64,000 nucleotides of DNA, from contig NZ_JBHSHQ010000009.1 in assembly GCF_042652985.1 (NCBI RefSeq), positions 11,704 through 75,703 on the forward strand, in the 5' to 3' direction. The stretch comes from Ruoffia tabacinasalis. GTDB lineage: Bacteria > Bacillota > Bacilli > Lactobacillales > Aerococcaceae. A program made the translations under genes and the position numbers. Below the pieces are notes generated by a model that made no database searches, was not told where the DNA came from, and saw only the letters and a program-made list of their open reading frames with translations. Shown piece after piece: positions 1-8,514 of the stretch (within the stretch, counting starts at the first letter, position 1; the number at the start of each line of letters is the position of its first letter).

Positions 1-214
1 CAATTTCGGTTTCTTTTGAACGAACTCCTTCGATGAGCTCATAAAAGTATTCATTATCGATACCTTCATAGCCTTCTTCAGGAAATACGCCTGCTTCCAA
101 TGCATAAGCCACAGCTTCATTGATATCTAAATCTTTGTGAGCTGAAATCATCTGATAAAGTGTTTGGACAACAACTTGACGCACTTCGCGTCGCTTCACT
201 ACTTTCTTACTCAA
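1..214 (-). CDS. nusB: transcription antitermination factor NusB (partial, 3' end outside window)
   Basis: Only the first ~70 codons are present; the gene runs off the left edge. The N-terminus, with a basic KRREVRQ stretch followed by a helical segment, resembles NusB, which binds boxA RNA with NusE (S10) during rRNA antitermination. The start is uncertain. TTG at 214 has a GGTGA five bases upstream and overlaps the stop of the preceding Asp23-family gene; GTG at 199 is the alternative. The Asp23-family gene followed by nusB is a common Bacillota order (yqhY-nusB), which supports the call. Confidence 0.8.
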   Translation of the reverse strand, partial: MSKKVVKRREVRQVVVQTLYQMISAHKDLDINEAVAYALEAGVFPEEGYEGIDNEYFYELIEGVRSKETEI

Positions 215-644
215 AAGCTTCACCAATTGTTTCAACAGCTTCTTCAACAATACTTGCGTCTGATTCTGAAGTTTCAGTCTCAACTGACATAACGTGAACA
301 TTGACTTCTGTCACTGCTAAGTCGGTCATGAATAGAATTTGTTCTTTCACCTTATCTTGGATGGCAATTGCAATTTCAGGTACTGAGTAACCATAATGAA
401 CACGAATTTCAACGTCGACAACGATTGAATTGTTCTCTGTTTTGATTTTTGTGTTAATACGGTCACGGTCCATCCCTAAGAAGTTTCCTACTTCTTTTTG
501 GAAACCAGTTACTTTAGAGGCAACACCTTCGATTTCACTTGCTGCTTGAGCGGCAATTGATTCTAGGACACCTGTGGTAATTTTAATTTCGCCTAAATTT
601 TCTTTCGCTTGTGTTTCAAATGGTACTTCGGTTATTTTAGCCAT
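207..644 (-). CDS. Asp23/Gls24 family envelope stress protein (YqhY-like)
   Basis: This 145-residue protein has the Asp23/Gls24 (DUF322) pattern: a GxIxI strand near residue 20, an EIEGVAS segment, a VDVEIRVHYGYSVPEIA core at about 75-92 and a VNVHV strand at about 115. An acidic tail (SDASIVEEAVETIGEAFE) follows. The family includes envelope-associated stress proteins and YqhY, which sits beside nusB and the acetyl-CoA carboxylase genes in Bacillus. AGGAGGG lies at normal distance from ATG 644. The stop overlaps the likely nusB start, so the two genes are probably cotranscribed. The exact function is unknown. Confidence 0.85.
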   Translation of the reverse strand: MAKITEVPFETQAKENLGEIKITTGVLESIAAQAASEIEGVASKVTGFQKEVGNFLGMDRDRINTKIKTENNSIVVDVEIRVHYGYSVPEIAIAIQDKVKEQILFMTDLAVTEVNVHVMSVETETSESDASIVEEAVETIGEAFE

Positions 645-718
645 AATAGCCCTCCTTTATATACTTTACTCATCTATGTTCGCATTTTCCTTATTGTAGC
701 GGAATTTCTTAGAAAGTG

Positions 719-1783
719 CTATACAATTATTAATTTTTTAGGACTACGGTTTAAACTTTCTACCCCGTCTGCTTTAACAATTAAGTCATCTTCAATACGA
801 ACGCCACCTAAACCAGAGACATAAATACCAGGTTCATTAGTAATGATATTGTTTTCAACTAATGGTTTCTCATTTCGGCTAGCAACCGCTGGTCCTTCAT
901 GAACATCTAAACCAATCCCATGACCTGTCGTATGACCAAAGTTTGGTCCATAGCCTTTCTCAGTAATGTAATCACGTGCAAGGGCATCGACTTCTTTCCC
1001 TGTCATCCCTGCTTTAGTTCCAGCAATTACACGGTTATGGGCTTCTAGGACGATATTGTAAATCTCTTCTAATTTCGGATCTACTTCACCTACAGCAATT
1101 GTACGTGTCATATCTGAAGTATAACCTTTGTAGTAGCAACCAAAGTCAAGGGTTACTAAATCACCGTGTTCAATTACTTTATCACTGGCAACACCGTGAG
1201 GCATTGACGATCTTACGCCACTGGCAACAATTGTATCAAATGACATGCCTGATGCCCCTTTACCTTTTAAGAAGCGGTCTAATTCGTTCGCCACTTCAAT
1301 TTCGGTAACACCTGGTTTGATAAACGTTAAGATATGTTCAAAGGCTTGGTCAGTAATGTCACAAGCTTCACGAATCGTTTCAATTTCGTCTTCGCTTTTA
1401 ACTTCACGAATCGTTTCAATGACACCTGATGTTTGAACTAACATTGGTTCGAATAAGTCACTTAAACGAGAATAAGTTGAAACATTCATATCATCAGCTT
1501 CAATTCCCATAGCTTTAACGTCTTCTGCGTTAAGAAGTTTGCTAATTTCTTCATACATTTTTCCTTGATGGATAATGACATCAAAGCCTTTAGCTTGTTC
1601 TTTGGCTTGGTCAGTATATCGGAAGTCTGTAATAAAGTATTCGTGTTCAGGCGTAATAACAATTAAACCCGCTGATCCTGTAAAGCTTGATAAGTAGCGT
1701 ACATTTTTAGGCGTTGTCACTAAAAATGCATCTAAGTTTTGTTCTTTCATTTCTGATCTTAATTCAGTTATTCTATTATTCAT
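719..1783 (-). CDS. Xaa-Pro aminopeptidase (M24B family)
   Basis: This 354-residue cytosolic metallopeptidase removes N-terminal residues that precede proline. It has a creatinase-like N-terminal domain (about 1-125) and a pita-bread catalytic domain with the five expected dinuclear-metal ligands in place: Asp213, Asp224, His288 (in GHTTGHGIGLDVHEGP), Glu317 (NEPGIYV) and Glu331 (GVRIEDD). Length and layout match YqhT/PepP-type enzymes. It has its own promoter (1814-1842) and lies upstream of the Asp23-family gene and nusB on the same strand. Confidence 0.93.
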   Translation of the reverse strand: MNNRITELRSEMKEQNLDAFLVTTPKNVRYLSSFTGSAGLIVITPEHEYFITDFRYTDQAKEQAKGFDVIIHQGKMYEEISKLLNAEDVKAMGIEADDMNVSTYSRLSDLFEPMLVQTSGVIETIREVKSEDEIETIREACDITDQAFEHILTFIKPGVTEIEVANELDRFLKGKGASGMSFDTIVASGVRSSMPHGVASDKVIEHGDLVTLDFGCYYKGYTSDMTRTIAVGEVDPKLEEIYNIVLEAHNRVIAGTKAGMTGKEVDALARDYITEKGYGPNFGHTTGHGIGLDVHEGPAVASRNEKPLVENNIITNEPGIYVSGLGGVRIEDDLIVKADGVESLNRSPKKLIIV

Positions 1784-1813
1784 ACTTTGCCCTCTTTCTA
1801 AATCAATAGTTGT

Positions 1814-1842
1814 ATTATATCAAATAAAACATAGATGTTAAA
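1814..1842 (-). promoter_or_regulatory. sigma-A promoter of the Xaa-Pro aminopeptidase gene
   Basis: On the minus strand, TTTAAC (1837-1842) and a perfect TATAAT (1814-1819) are separated by 17 nt. The predicted start of transcription lies about 25 nt upstream of the ATG. Confidence 0.7.
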
Positions 1843-1877
1843 CTTGTTGCTATTATTAATTTAAATGAAGGGATGGC

Positions 1878-2639
1878 TTAAATACCCTCAGTGAACTCTC
1901 TCTCGAAAAGGTAACCCCTCCAGCGAACGGAGTAGTTATATCGCATTTGTTCCCTTTGTTGTTGTCGACTAAATGACCGTGGCAGTAATTCCGTTGACCA
2001 CATTTCAATCCCATTTGATCGGGAGTAACTCGTGAGACCATGATTAGTTTGTATTTGTAACGGCCCAATATCTTCTGGGGTCCAGTCATATGTCCTTAGG
2101 AAATCATCTACTTTACTCAAACGGAAGCCTTGGTCCAATAAAGATGCCTCTGTCGCTTTCCATAAGGCTTCAAGTTCTGGATTGCTTCCTTCAACTTGAC
2201 CTGGTCGTGTAATCACGCCACTACAAACGATGGCATTGAATGCATCACAATAGTCTAGCGCTACCTCTTGTAAAAATACCTCTTGAGTATAAACATATAG
2301 TTGCTCGTATTGTTGGTTAGCGGCTAATTGTAAGACACCAAATTGCTTATGTGAATCGATGTGATCTAAGACTTGTTTCGGTTTATAAGCCGTAGCCTGT
2401 TCATTAAAGCGTATCATAATGGCTTCTTCTAAGTTTTGTGCGTCCATCTGTTCAATCGGTGGCAATAAATTCATCACAAGTTCTTCTTGAATGTTCGCTG
2501 TGTAATAATCATTAAAATTCAAATACCGACTTAAGTTGATTTGATTGAGTTTCAGTAAGCCCCAATAGATGAGTTGGCTAACGAGTAGAAAGATAATAAC
2601 GTAAACCATAACCATTCCTTGTTTGTTATTTCGCATCAT
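1878..2639 (-). CDS. comGG: competence pseudopilus protein ComGG-like
   Basis: This is the last gene of the comG operon. The N-terminus has a short basic stretch, then a hydrophobic segment (GMVMVYVIIFLLVSQLIYW) typical of the divergent ComGG minor pseudopilin. The rest has no motif I recognise. At 253 residues it is about twice the usual ComGG length (roughly 100-150), so the call rests mainly on position and N-terminal anchor. It begins 13 nt after comGF. The stop is close to the next gene and no strong terminator follows. Confidence 0.65.
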   Translation of the reverse strand: MMRNNKQGMVMVYVIIFLLVSQLIYWGLLKLNQINLSRYLNFNDYYTANIQEELVMNLLPPIEQMDAQNLEEAIMIRFNEQATAYKPKQVLDHIDSHKQFGVLQLAANQQYEQLYVYTQEVFLQEVALDYCDAFNAIVCSGVITRPGQVEGSNPELEALWKATEASLLDQGFRLSKVDDFLRTYDWTPEDIGPLQIQTNHGLTSYSRSNGIEMWSTELLPRSFSRQQQREQMRYNYSVRWRGYLFEREFTEGI

Positions 2640-2652
2640 AATACTCCTCTAA

Positions 2653-3099
2653 TTAGCTTTTTAGTTTCACTGAAATGAAGCCCGAAAAGACTTGTCCATT
2701 ATTAAAGGTTACCGTAACACTCACTTTGCTAGCAACTTGAAATACTTGCCAAGAATATACGTCGTACAATAAAGGTTGATGACCGGGTGCGATATAAATT
2801 TTATTGTTCTGGTTGATGATGCGACTACTTCTCTTTGTTTCAGTACTTTCAATGCGAATAAGGTTAGAATCAACCCCTGTCACCGTATATTTTTCCAATT
2901 CTAATTCAAGCAGCGTCATAAAGTGTAAGAAATCCGCACTGCGATCCGTGCGAATTTCTGTTTCAATTGTGTTGTAACTATTGTAGATTGTCATAATGGA
3001 ATGCATGAATAAACTCAGTACGAATAGACTGATTATTACTTCTAACAAAGTAAATCCTTTTTTAAAAGTTGAGGTCTTGAATTTCGACATACAATTCAC
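2653..3099 (-). CDS. comGF: competence pseudopilus minor pilin ComGF
   Basis: This 148-residue protein has a class-III prepilin leader, K|GFTLLEVIISLFVLSLF, with the conserved Glu at +5. The prepilin peptidase would cut after the Lys, and the hydrophobic helix holds the subunit in the membrane until assembly. The soluble part is consistent with ComGF (interrupted by 'RSSRIINQNNKIYIAPGHQPLLYDV'-like beta strands). The gene overlaps comGE by about 38 nt. Met4, nine bases downstream, is an alternative start. Confidence 0.75.
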   Translation of the reverse strand: MNCMSKFKTSTFKKGFTLLEVIISLFVLSLFMHSIMTIYNSYNTIETEIRTDRSADFLHFMTLLELELEKYTVTGVDSNLIRIESTETKRSSRIINQNNKIYIAPGHQPLLYDVYSWQVFQVASKVSVTVTFNNGQVFSGFISVKLKS

Positions 3100-3424
3100 T
3101 CCCGCCTTCTAGCGATATGTAACAATAATTTAAATCACATGCGAATTCACTCACGTTATCTTCATTTAAGGCTTCCCAATTTAGAATTAATTGCTCGCTC
3201 ACAAGTGCTTTCGCCTCATCTTCTATCTGTTCATCCAATTCGACATCTACTAATTCTGAGAATAAGCGCCAGGCTTGACTCGTCTGTGACGCATCATCTA
3301 TCCGCCTCAACTCATTATAATAAGCCGGCAAGTAGAGGAGCATCATCGAACTAAATAAGAAAAAACCAATCACCGTTTCTATCGTTGAAAATCCGGCTTT
3401 ATGTTTGTAATTCAAATTGACCAT
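3062..3424 (-). CDS. comGE: competence pseudopilus minor pilin ComGE-like
   Basis: This 120-residue protein has a prepilin-like N-terminus: a basic leader ending HKA, then GFSTIETVIGFFLFSSMMLLYLP with Glu at +5. It sits between comGD and comGF and overlaps both (about 26 and 38 nt), which is the usual compact comG arrangement. Beyond the signal there is little family-level conservation, so the symbol is assigned mainly by operon position. Confidence 0.65.
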   Translation of the reverse strand: MVNLNYKHKAGFSTIETVIGFFLFSSMMLLYLPAYYNELRRIDDASQTSQAWRLFSELVDVELDEQIEDEAKALVSEQLILNWEALNEDNVSEFACDLNYCYISLEGGSELYVEIQDLNF

Positions 3425-3830
3425 TCCCTAACTGAAAGACTAAATAAATTCGTTGATTACGATCATAGTCATAAAAACTAATCGTTCTAAATTGATTCAC
3501 ACCCCCACCTTGCAAATACATAAACATATAAGGTGTTTGAAACTGTATGTGTTCAGGAGCGTCCAACGTCGCAATCCTTTCTTGACTATAAGCATCTCTA
3601 ATTCTTAACTGATTTAAACTGGCGTGAAACTCAACTGAAATTAGTCGCTTTTGTAAGATAGCTATTTGTTGAGCTTGCTTTAAGTGACTCATGACTTCAT
3701 CAAAGAAGATTCGACTTTCAATTTGCTTACTTAAATTGACATTAGGACGAAACATTAGCAGCAAACTCATGGCTGAAAGTAAGACGAGTACAATTAAGGA
3801 CTCCATTAGCGTATAGCCTTTTTTACTCAT
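3399..3830 (-). CDS. comGD: competence pseudopilus minor pilin ComGD
   Basis: This 143-residue protein begins with a very short leader (MSKK) and the type IV pilin motif GYTLMESLIVLVLLSAMSLLL, with Glu at +5. A mixed alpha/beta soluble domain follows (QQIAILQKRLISVEF). The position directly after comGC, five bases downstream, matches ComGD of Bacillus and Lactobacillales. It is a minor subunit of the DNA-uptake pseudopilus. Confidence 0.78.
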   Translation of the reverse strand: MSKKGYTLMESLIVLVLLSAMSLLLMFRPNVNLSKQIESRIFFDEVMSHLKQAQQIAILQKRLISVEFHASLNQLRIRDAYSQERIATLDAPEHIQFQTPYMFMYLQGGGVNQFRTISFYDYDRNQRIYLVFQLGNGQFELQT

Positions 3831-3835
3831 ACATA

Positions 3836-4135
3836 TTAGTTACCAGTATCATTCGTTAATAAATTTTGAGCTTCTTGGAGTTGACGTTCAGTAATATATC
3901 CTTCATCATATAATGTTTGTAAATCGGGCGCCTCAGAACCATTCACCATTTGATACGTACTTGACTGTGTTTCAATTACTTCTTCGATATTTGTACGTGC
4001 TTGTTCATTAATACGCTCTCTTTGCCCTGCGACGTTTGGAATTATGATTGCCATAAGCAGACTTACTACGACTAAAACAATTAGCATCTCGATTAAAGTA
4101 AACGCTTTTTTGTTTAATTTTCTGAATTTTTTCAT
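3836..4135 (-). CDS. comGC: major competence pseudopilin ComGC
   Basis: This 99-residue protein is the likely major subunit of the transformation pilus, which binds and retracts external DNA. The leader MKKFRKLNKK is followed by AFTLIEMLIVLVVVSLLMAI, the most canonical prepilin motif in the operon, with Ala rather than Gly at +1 as in streptococcal ComGC. The C-terminal half (ESQSSTYQMVNG-like segment, then LQTLYDEGYITERQLQ) matches the ComGC helix-turn region. The length is normal for the family. Confidence 0.9.
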   Translation of the reverse strand: MKKFRKLNKKAFTLIEMLIVLVVVSLLMAIIIPNVAGQRERINEQARTNIEEVIETQSSTYQMVNGSEAPDLQTLYDEGYITERQLQEAQNLLTNDTGN

Positions 4136-4151
4136 TATGTTTTATATCCTT

Positions 4152-5219
4152 TCATATGCCTTGCATCGTTAACATAGGTAACATCATCAATAAATACATC
4201 GACATGACTAAAATTCCGATTAGGATGAATAATATTGGCTGGACTAAAGTTAGCTTCGCTTGAATATCATCCATCAAATCTAAATAGACTTTCCTTGAAT
4301 ACAGATAACATTTCTGTGCTGTTTGACTTGTTAACTCTCCTTGGTAAATCACTAAAGGTAATTCCTTCGTAAAGATATTCAACTCATCTAAAATGGCAGC
4401 CAAGTCTTCACCCTTTAACATTCTTTCTTGTATTTCAATGGCTAGTTCACTTAAGAATGGATCAATCGGATAATCGACGATAACCGTCAGCGTTTGTTGA
4501 ATAGAATACCCTCCAGAAAAGAAATGCCCTATTTCTTTAGAAACTTTATAAGAACTATAACTTCTTACCCATTTTTCGACTAATGGAATTCGAGTTAATA
4601 TTTGGTAGCGTCTCATTTCACTTTGTTTCAGCAAATACATGTCAACACCGCCATAAATAATTAACACGAAGGCTAGTAATATTCCAAAAATCTGTGGCAA
4701 ATAAGTAAAAAAGTAAACTAAAACACGAACTAAATATTGCTCATCATACACTTCTTGCGAAATAAAGCTGGCGACTTGCGGTAGAAGAAATTGCCTCATA
4801 GCAAATAACATCCCAACCAATCCCACCGCTAGAAATACTGGATAGACTAAGGTTTTTACGAGTTTCTGCTTATAATGATGAGCCTCTTTTAATTGCTTAC
4901 TCGCATCAGCCAATGACTCAGTGAATCTGCCTTGTCGTTGGGCGTAGAATAATTGAGCAATGAGTGAATTAGAATAACCTAAAGCACGTAAAGACTTTTC
5001 AAAGGAAATACCCGACTCCAACTGTCTAATGATATAGTCAATCGCCGTTGTTTGTTTCTTCATCAATACACGCATAAAAACTAAACTTTGATGAATAGAG
5101 AAGCCTTCTAACAATAACTCACTTAAAGTTTGCAATAAGTAGGCTTGCAAGTTCTTAGGTATTTTTATATCCTTAGATAATTTCGAATTTAGTATACGTT
5201 GCTTCATCAATGTAACCAT
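4152..5219 (-). CDS. comGB: competence type II/IV secretion membrane protein ComGB
   Basis: This polytopic protein of the GspF/PilC family is the inner-membrane platform for the ComG pseudopilus. It has the family's tandem arrangement: a cytoplasmic helical domain (SGISFEKSL, LFYAQRQGR), a membrane segment near residue 120, a repeated domain (GHFFSGGYSIQQTL; LVIYQGELTSQT) and two C-terminal membrane segments. The frame is open to 5246, but GAAAGG lies nine bases upstream of ATG 5219, so I use that start. It overlaps the end of comGA, consistent with translational coupling. Confidence 0.87.
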   Translation of the reverse strand: MVTLMKQRILNSKLSKDIKIPKNLQAYLLQTLSELLLEGFSIHQSLVFMRVLMKKQTTAIDYIIRQLESGISFEKSLRALGYSNSLIAQLFYAQRQGRFTESLADASKQLKEAHHYKQKLVKTLVYPVFLAVGLVGMLFAMRQFLLPQVASFISQEVYDEQYLVRVLVYFFTYLPQIFGILLAFVLIIYGGVDMYLLKQSEMRRYQILTRIPLVEKWVRSYSSYKVSKEIGHFFSGGYSIQQTLTVIVDYPIDPFLSELAIEIQERMLKGEDLAAILDELNIFTKELPLVIYQGELTSQTAQKCYLYSRKVYLDLMDDIQAKLTLVQPILFILIGILVMSMYLLMMLPMLTMQGI

Positions 5220-6189
5220 ATGCCCATGCCTTTCGTAATTTATCATTTAACGTGTCATACTGACTTAATGTGTGATTATTATGTAATACGCCGTTTAATG
5301 CTCCTTTAGCCAAAATCTCAAAGATTGCTGCCCGTGAATATTGTGTATCCTGTTGAATTGCGGACGGCACCAATCTTTGCGAAATAACACCAATTAAGGT
5401 TTGTCTGAGTTGTTCATCGCTAATACTTAACTCTTGCAGTCTTGCAATGACCCCTCGGGTATTCTTAGCATGGATGGTCGCAATCATTAAATGCCCTGTT
5501 AACGCCCCTCGAATGGCCATCCGAGCCGTCTCTTGATCACGAATTTCTCCAATCATTAAGACATCCGGATGATGTCGCAAAGAAGACTTAATCAACAAAT
5601 CATAAGTTATTCCTGCTTTCTCATTCACTTCCGTCTGCAAGAAACGCTCTTCAAATATCTCTACCGGGTCTTCCATCGTTATTATTTGTAGTGACTCATG
5701 TTGAATCAGCTCACGCAACAATTGATAGATTGTCGTCGTCTTTCCCGACCCCACCGGACCAGAGAATAAAATCAACCCACTCTTTCTTTTTGTTAGTTTG
5801 CGAAGTTCCTCAATATCTTGGGGAAAGTAAGTCATCACTTGATCACGGTCAAACTTCTGAGTTTGTAAAACTCGAATAACCATTGACTCAAGTAATAAGA
5901 CATTTGTAATAGTTGAAAACCTTAATTCTACCGCTTCGCTTTCAAGTTCAATGCCGGTGGATCCGGATTGCGGTCTTCGCTTCTCGCCGACATCCATATT
6001 TGCCAAATACTTAAAGTGACTAATCAATCGCTTTCCCCACTCTAATGGCTTCTCCTCAAATAATTTTAACCGTCCATTCGCTCTGAAATGAATCACATAC
6101 TGTTCCTCCGTTGGTAATATGTGAATATCAGAAACCGATTCATCGATCGCCGCTTGTATTAGTTTTTTTGCATCACCTTCAATCATCAT
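5173..6189 (-). CDS. comGA: competence assembly ATPase ComGA
   Basis: This 338-residue protein is a GspE/PilB-type hexameric ATPase that powers pseudopilus assembly at the cytoplasmic face. Visible motifs are Walker A GPVGSGKT (144-151), the Asp box ITMEDPVE (170-177), Walker B DVLMIGEIRD (209-218) and the His box around GHLMIATIHA. It is the first gene of comGA-GG, with AGGAGTG just upstream of ATG 6189. A sequence one base away from the streptococcal ComX box lies about 30 nt upstream. Confidence 0.93.
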   Translation of the reverse strand: MMIEGDAKKLIQAAIDESVSDIHILPTEEQYVIHFRANGRLKLFEEKPLEWGKRLISHFKYLANMDVGEKRRPQSGSTGIELESEAVELRFSTITNVLLLESMVIRVLQTQKFDRDQVMTYFPQDIEELRKLTKRKSGLILFSGPVGSGKTTTIYQLLRELIQHESLQIITMEDPVEIFEERFLQTEVNEKAGITYDLLIKSSLRHHPDVLMIGEIRDQETARMAIRGALTGHLMIATIHAKNTRGVIARLQELSISDEQLRQTLIGVISQRLVPSAIQQDTQYSRAAIFEILAKGALNGVLHNNHTLSQYDTLNDKLRKAWAYGYIDEATYTKFEII

Positions 6190-6217
6190 CTCACTCCTTT
6201 AAACTAGCCTATATATA

Positions 6218-6225
6218 TATACGTA
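6218..6225 (-). promoter_or_regulatory. candidate competence sigma-factor box upstream of comGA
   Basis: The minus strand reads TACGTATA preceded by a run of T. This is one mismatch from the TACGAATA cin-box used by ComX/SigX in streptococci, and it is 29-36 nt upstream of the comGA start, where a -10 element would be. The surrounding AT repeat (ATATATATAT) makes a chance match possible. The rest of 6190-6478 holds only the divergent upstream regions of comGA and rpoY. Confidence 0.35.
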
Positions 6226-6478
6226 AAAAATGGCAATTTCCATTATTTTATTTTCACTTTTTTAAAAATTGTTATTTTGCGTTAAAATATTTGACTATTC
6301 TGGAATTGAAAGGATAATATGAAGTATTGGAGTAACATCATCCGTTTTTCCCTTTTTAGATGAGTTAACTAAATTGGGATATACTTGAAATAATGAATGT
6401 GATAAAATGGTTATAGCTGTGAATTCAATAAATTCAATACTCGTTTGAAAACAAATTAATGAAAAGGAGCAAATATTA

Positions 6479-6694
6479 ATGATATTTAAAGTATTTTATC
6501 AAGAAACAACAAATGAAGCACCGCGTCGTGAATATACTAAAACTATGTACGTGGAAGCGAATGCAGTAAGTGAAGTGCGAGAATATTTATCTGAAACTAC
6601 ACCATACATGATCGAACACATCACTGAAATATCAGGAGATTTCTTAGAATATGAGAAAGAAAAAAATCCTGACTTCGAGGTTGTGAAACCCTAG
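6479..6694 (+). CDS. rpoY: RNA polymerase epsilon subunit
   Basis: This 71-residue protein has the MIFKVFYQ start and the PRREYTKTMYVEA segment of the RpoY/YkzG (DUF1447) family, a small auxiliary subunit of Bacillota RNA polymerase. AAAGGAG lies nine bases upstream. The stop codon is directly followed by the ATG of rnjA, the usual rpoY-rnjA gene pair, so translation is probably coupled. Confidence 0.93.
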   Translation: MIFKVFYQETTNEAPRREYTKTMYVEANAVSEVREYLSETTPYMIEHITEISGDFLEYEKEKNPDFEVVKP

Positions 6695-8404
6695 ATGGCA
6701 GTAAATCTTAGAAACAATGAAGTCGGAGTATTCGCCATTGGTGGACTAGGCGAAATTGGGAAAAACATGTATGGTGTCCAATTCCAAGACGAAATTGTTA
6801 TTTTAGACTGCGGAATTCTCTTCCCGGAAGATGAATTATTAGGAATTGACTACGTAATTAATGATTTTCAATATATCTTAGAAAATCGTCATAAAGTTAA
6901 AGGGCTTTTTATCAGTCATGGGCATTTAGACCATATTGGTGGAATTCCTTATCTATTAAAACAAATCAATGTGCCAATCTATGCTGACCCTCTTGCTGCC
7001 GCGTTAATTCGCGACAAACTGCAAGAAAATGGCTTATTACGTGATGCGGAAATTACAGAATATAATGAAGATACAGTCGTTAACTTCCGTAAATTATCGA
7101 TTAGCTTTTACAGAACCGTTCACTCGATTCCTGAAGCATACGGAATTGTTGTAAAAACACCTGAAGGAAATATTGTCTTTACAGGGGATTATAAATTTGA
7201 CTTTACACCTGTTGGAGAGCCTGCTGATATTCACCGTATGGCTGAAATTGGTAACGAAGGCGTTCTACTCCTTTTAGGTGATAGTACAAATGCGGAAATT
7301 CCGACCTTCACCCTTTCAGAACGGGTTGTTGGTCAATCGATTCATAATATTATCCAAGGTGTCGAGGGGCGTGTTATCTTTGCGACATTCGCATCGAATG
7401 TGTCACGTCTGCAACAAATCGTTGAAACTGCGATTAAAACAGATCGTAAAATTGCAGTCTTCGGACGTAGTATGGAAAACTCAATTAAAACTGGGATTGA
7501 ACTTGGTTATATTGATGATTATGGCTTAGATATCTTTGTTGATAATCGTCAACTAGATCAATATCCAGCAGAAGAAATGATTATCGTATGTACGGGTTCT
7601 CAAGGTGAACCTATGGCTGCTTTAAGTCGAATTGCGAACGGGACACACCGTCAAATCTCAATTCAACATAATGATACAGTCATCTTCTCAAGTTCACCGA
7701 TTCCAGGAAACACATTAAGTGTGAATCGTGTCATTAACCAATTAGTTGAGACTGGTGCCAACGTCATCCATGGTAAAGTGAATAACATTCATACATCAGG
7801 ACATGGTAGCCAACAAGAACAATTGTTAATGCTTCGTTTAATGAAACCGAAATTCTTCATGCCAGTCCATGGTGAATACCGTATGTTAAGTATCCAAGCA
7901 AAACTGGCTGAATTAACTGGTATTGACCGTGAGAATACATTCATTATGAAAAACGGTGACATGCTTGCTTTAACTAAGAATAGTGCAAGACGTGCTGGCT
8001 TCTTTAATGCCCAAGACGTCTATGTAGACGGAAGTGGTATCGGAGATGTTGGAAATATTGTCTTACGCGACCGTAAAACTCTTTCTGAAGATGGTTTAGT
8101 CATTGTTACCGCAACGATTGATTACGAAAACAAACAACTCATTAGTGGCCCAGACATTATGTCACGTGGCTTTATCTATATGAGAGAATCTGTTGATCTA
8201 ATTCAAGAGATTCAACAAGCTATGAAATCTGCAATTAACCGTGGTTTAAATGAAAACGGAAATAACGTCAACGAAAAATTAATTCGTGATATTATCTTCG
8301 ATCAAATCAAACCAATCTTATTTGAACGTACTCAACGTTCTCCTATGATTTTACCGGTTTTATTAGATGTTAATAAAGGTGTTCGTAAACGCCGTAGCAA
8401 ATAA
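6695..8404 (+). CDS. rnjA: ribonuclease J1
   Basis: This 569-residue metallo-beta-lactamase/beta-CASP ribonuclease has 5'-3' exonuclease and endonuclease activity and takes part in mRNA turnover and rRNA maturation. The zinc motif HGHLDH is at residues 75-80, GDYKFDF supplies the later Asp ligand, and the beta-CASP region includes IFATFASNVSRLQQ and SSPIPGN. PVHGEYRML carries the C-terminal His motif. The length matches RNase J1. It is coupled to rpoY and followed by an intrinsic terminator. Confidence 0.96.
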   Translation: MAVNLRNNEVGVFAIGGLGEIGKNMYGVQFQDEIVILDCGILFPEDELLGIDYVINDFQYILENRHKVKGLFISHGHLDHIGGIPYLLKQINVPIYADPLAAALIRDKLQENGLLRDAEITEYNEDTVVNFRKLSISFYRTVHSIPEAYGIVVKTPEGNIVFTGDYKFDFTPVGEPADIHRMAEIGNEGVLLLLGDSTNAEIPTFTLSERVVGQSIHNIIQGVEGRVIFATFASNVSRLQQIVETAIKTDRKIAVFGRSMENSIKTGIELGYIDDYGLDIFVDNRQLDQYPAEEMIIVCTGSQGEPMAALSRIANGTHRQISIQHNDTVIFSSSPIPGNTLSVNRVINQLVETGANVIHGKVNNIHTSGHGSQQEQLLMLRLMKPKFFMPVHGEYRMLSIQAKLAELTGIDRENTFIMKNGDMLALTKNSARRAGFFNAQDVYVDGSGIGDVGNIVLRDRKTLSEDGLVIVTATIDYENKQLISGPDIMSRGFIYMRESVDLIQEIQQAMKSAINRGLNENGNNVNEKLIRDIIFDQIKPILFERTQRSPMILPVLLDVNKGVRKRRSK

Positions 8405-8409
8405 TGTTT

Positions 8410-8446
8410 AAAGTGCCAATGTTAAATCATTGGCACTTTTTTTGTC
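8410..8446 (+). terminator. intrinsic terminator of rpoY-rnjA
   Basis: A perfect 12-bp stem (AAAGTGCCAATG at 8410-8421 with CATTGGCACTTT at 8428-8439) and a 6-nt loop are followed by a T run. Confidence 0.93.
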
Positions 8447-8514
8447 TCTTTAATAGTCTATTGATTCAATTGAGTATAAAATAAAGTTAATATAATAGAA
8501 AGAAGGTTAAAATA

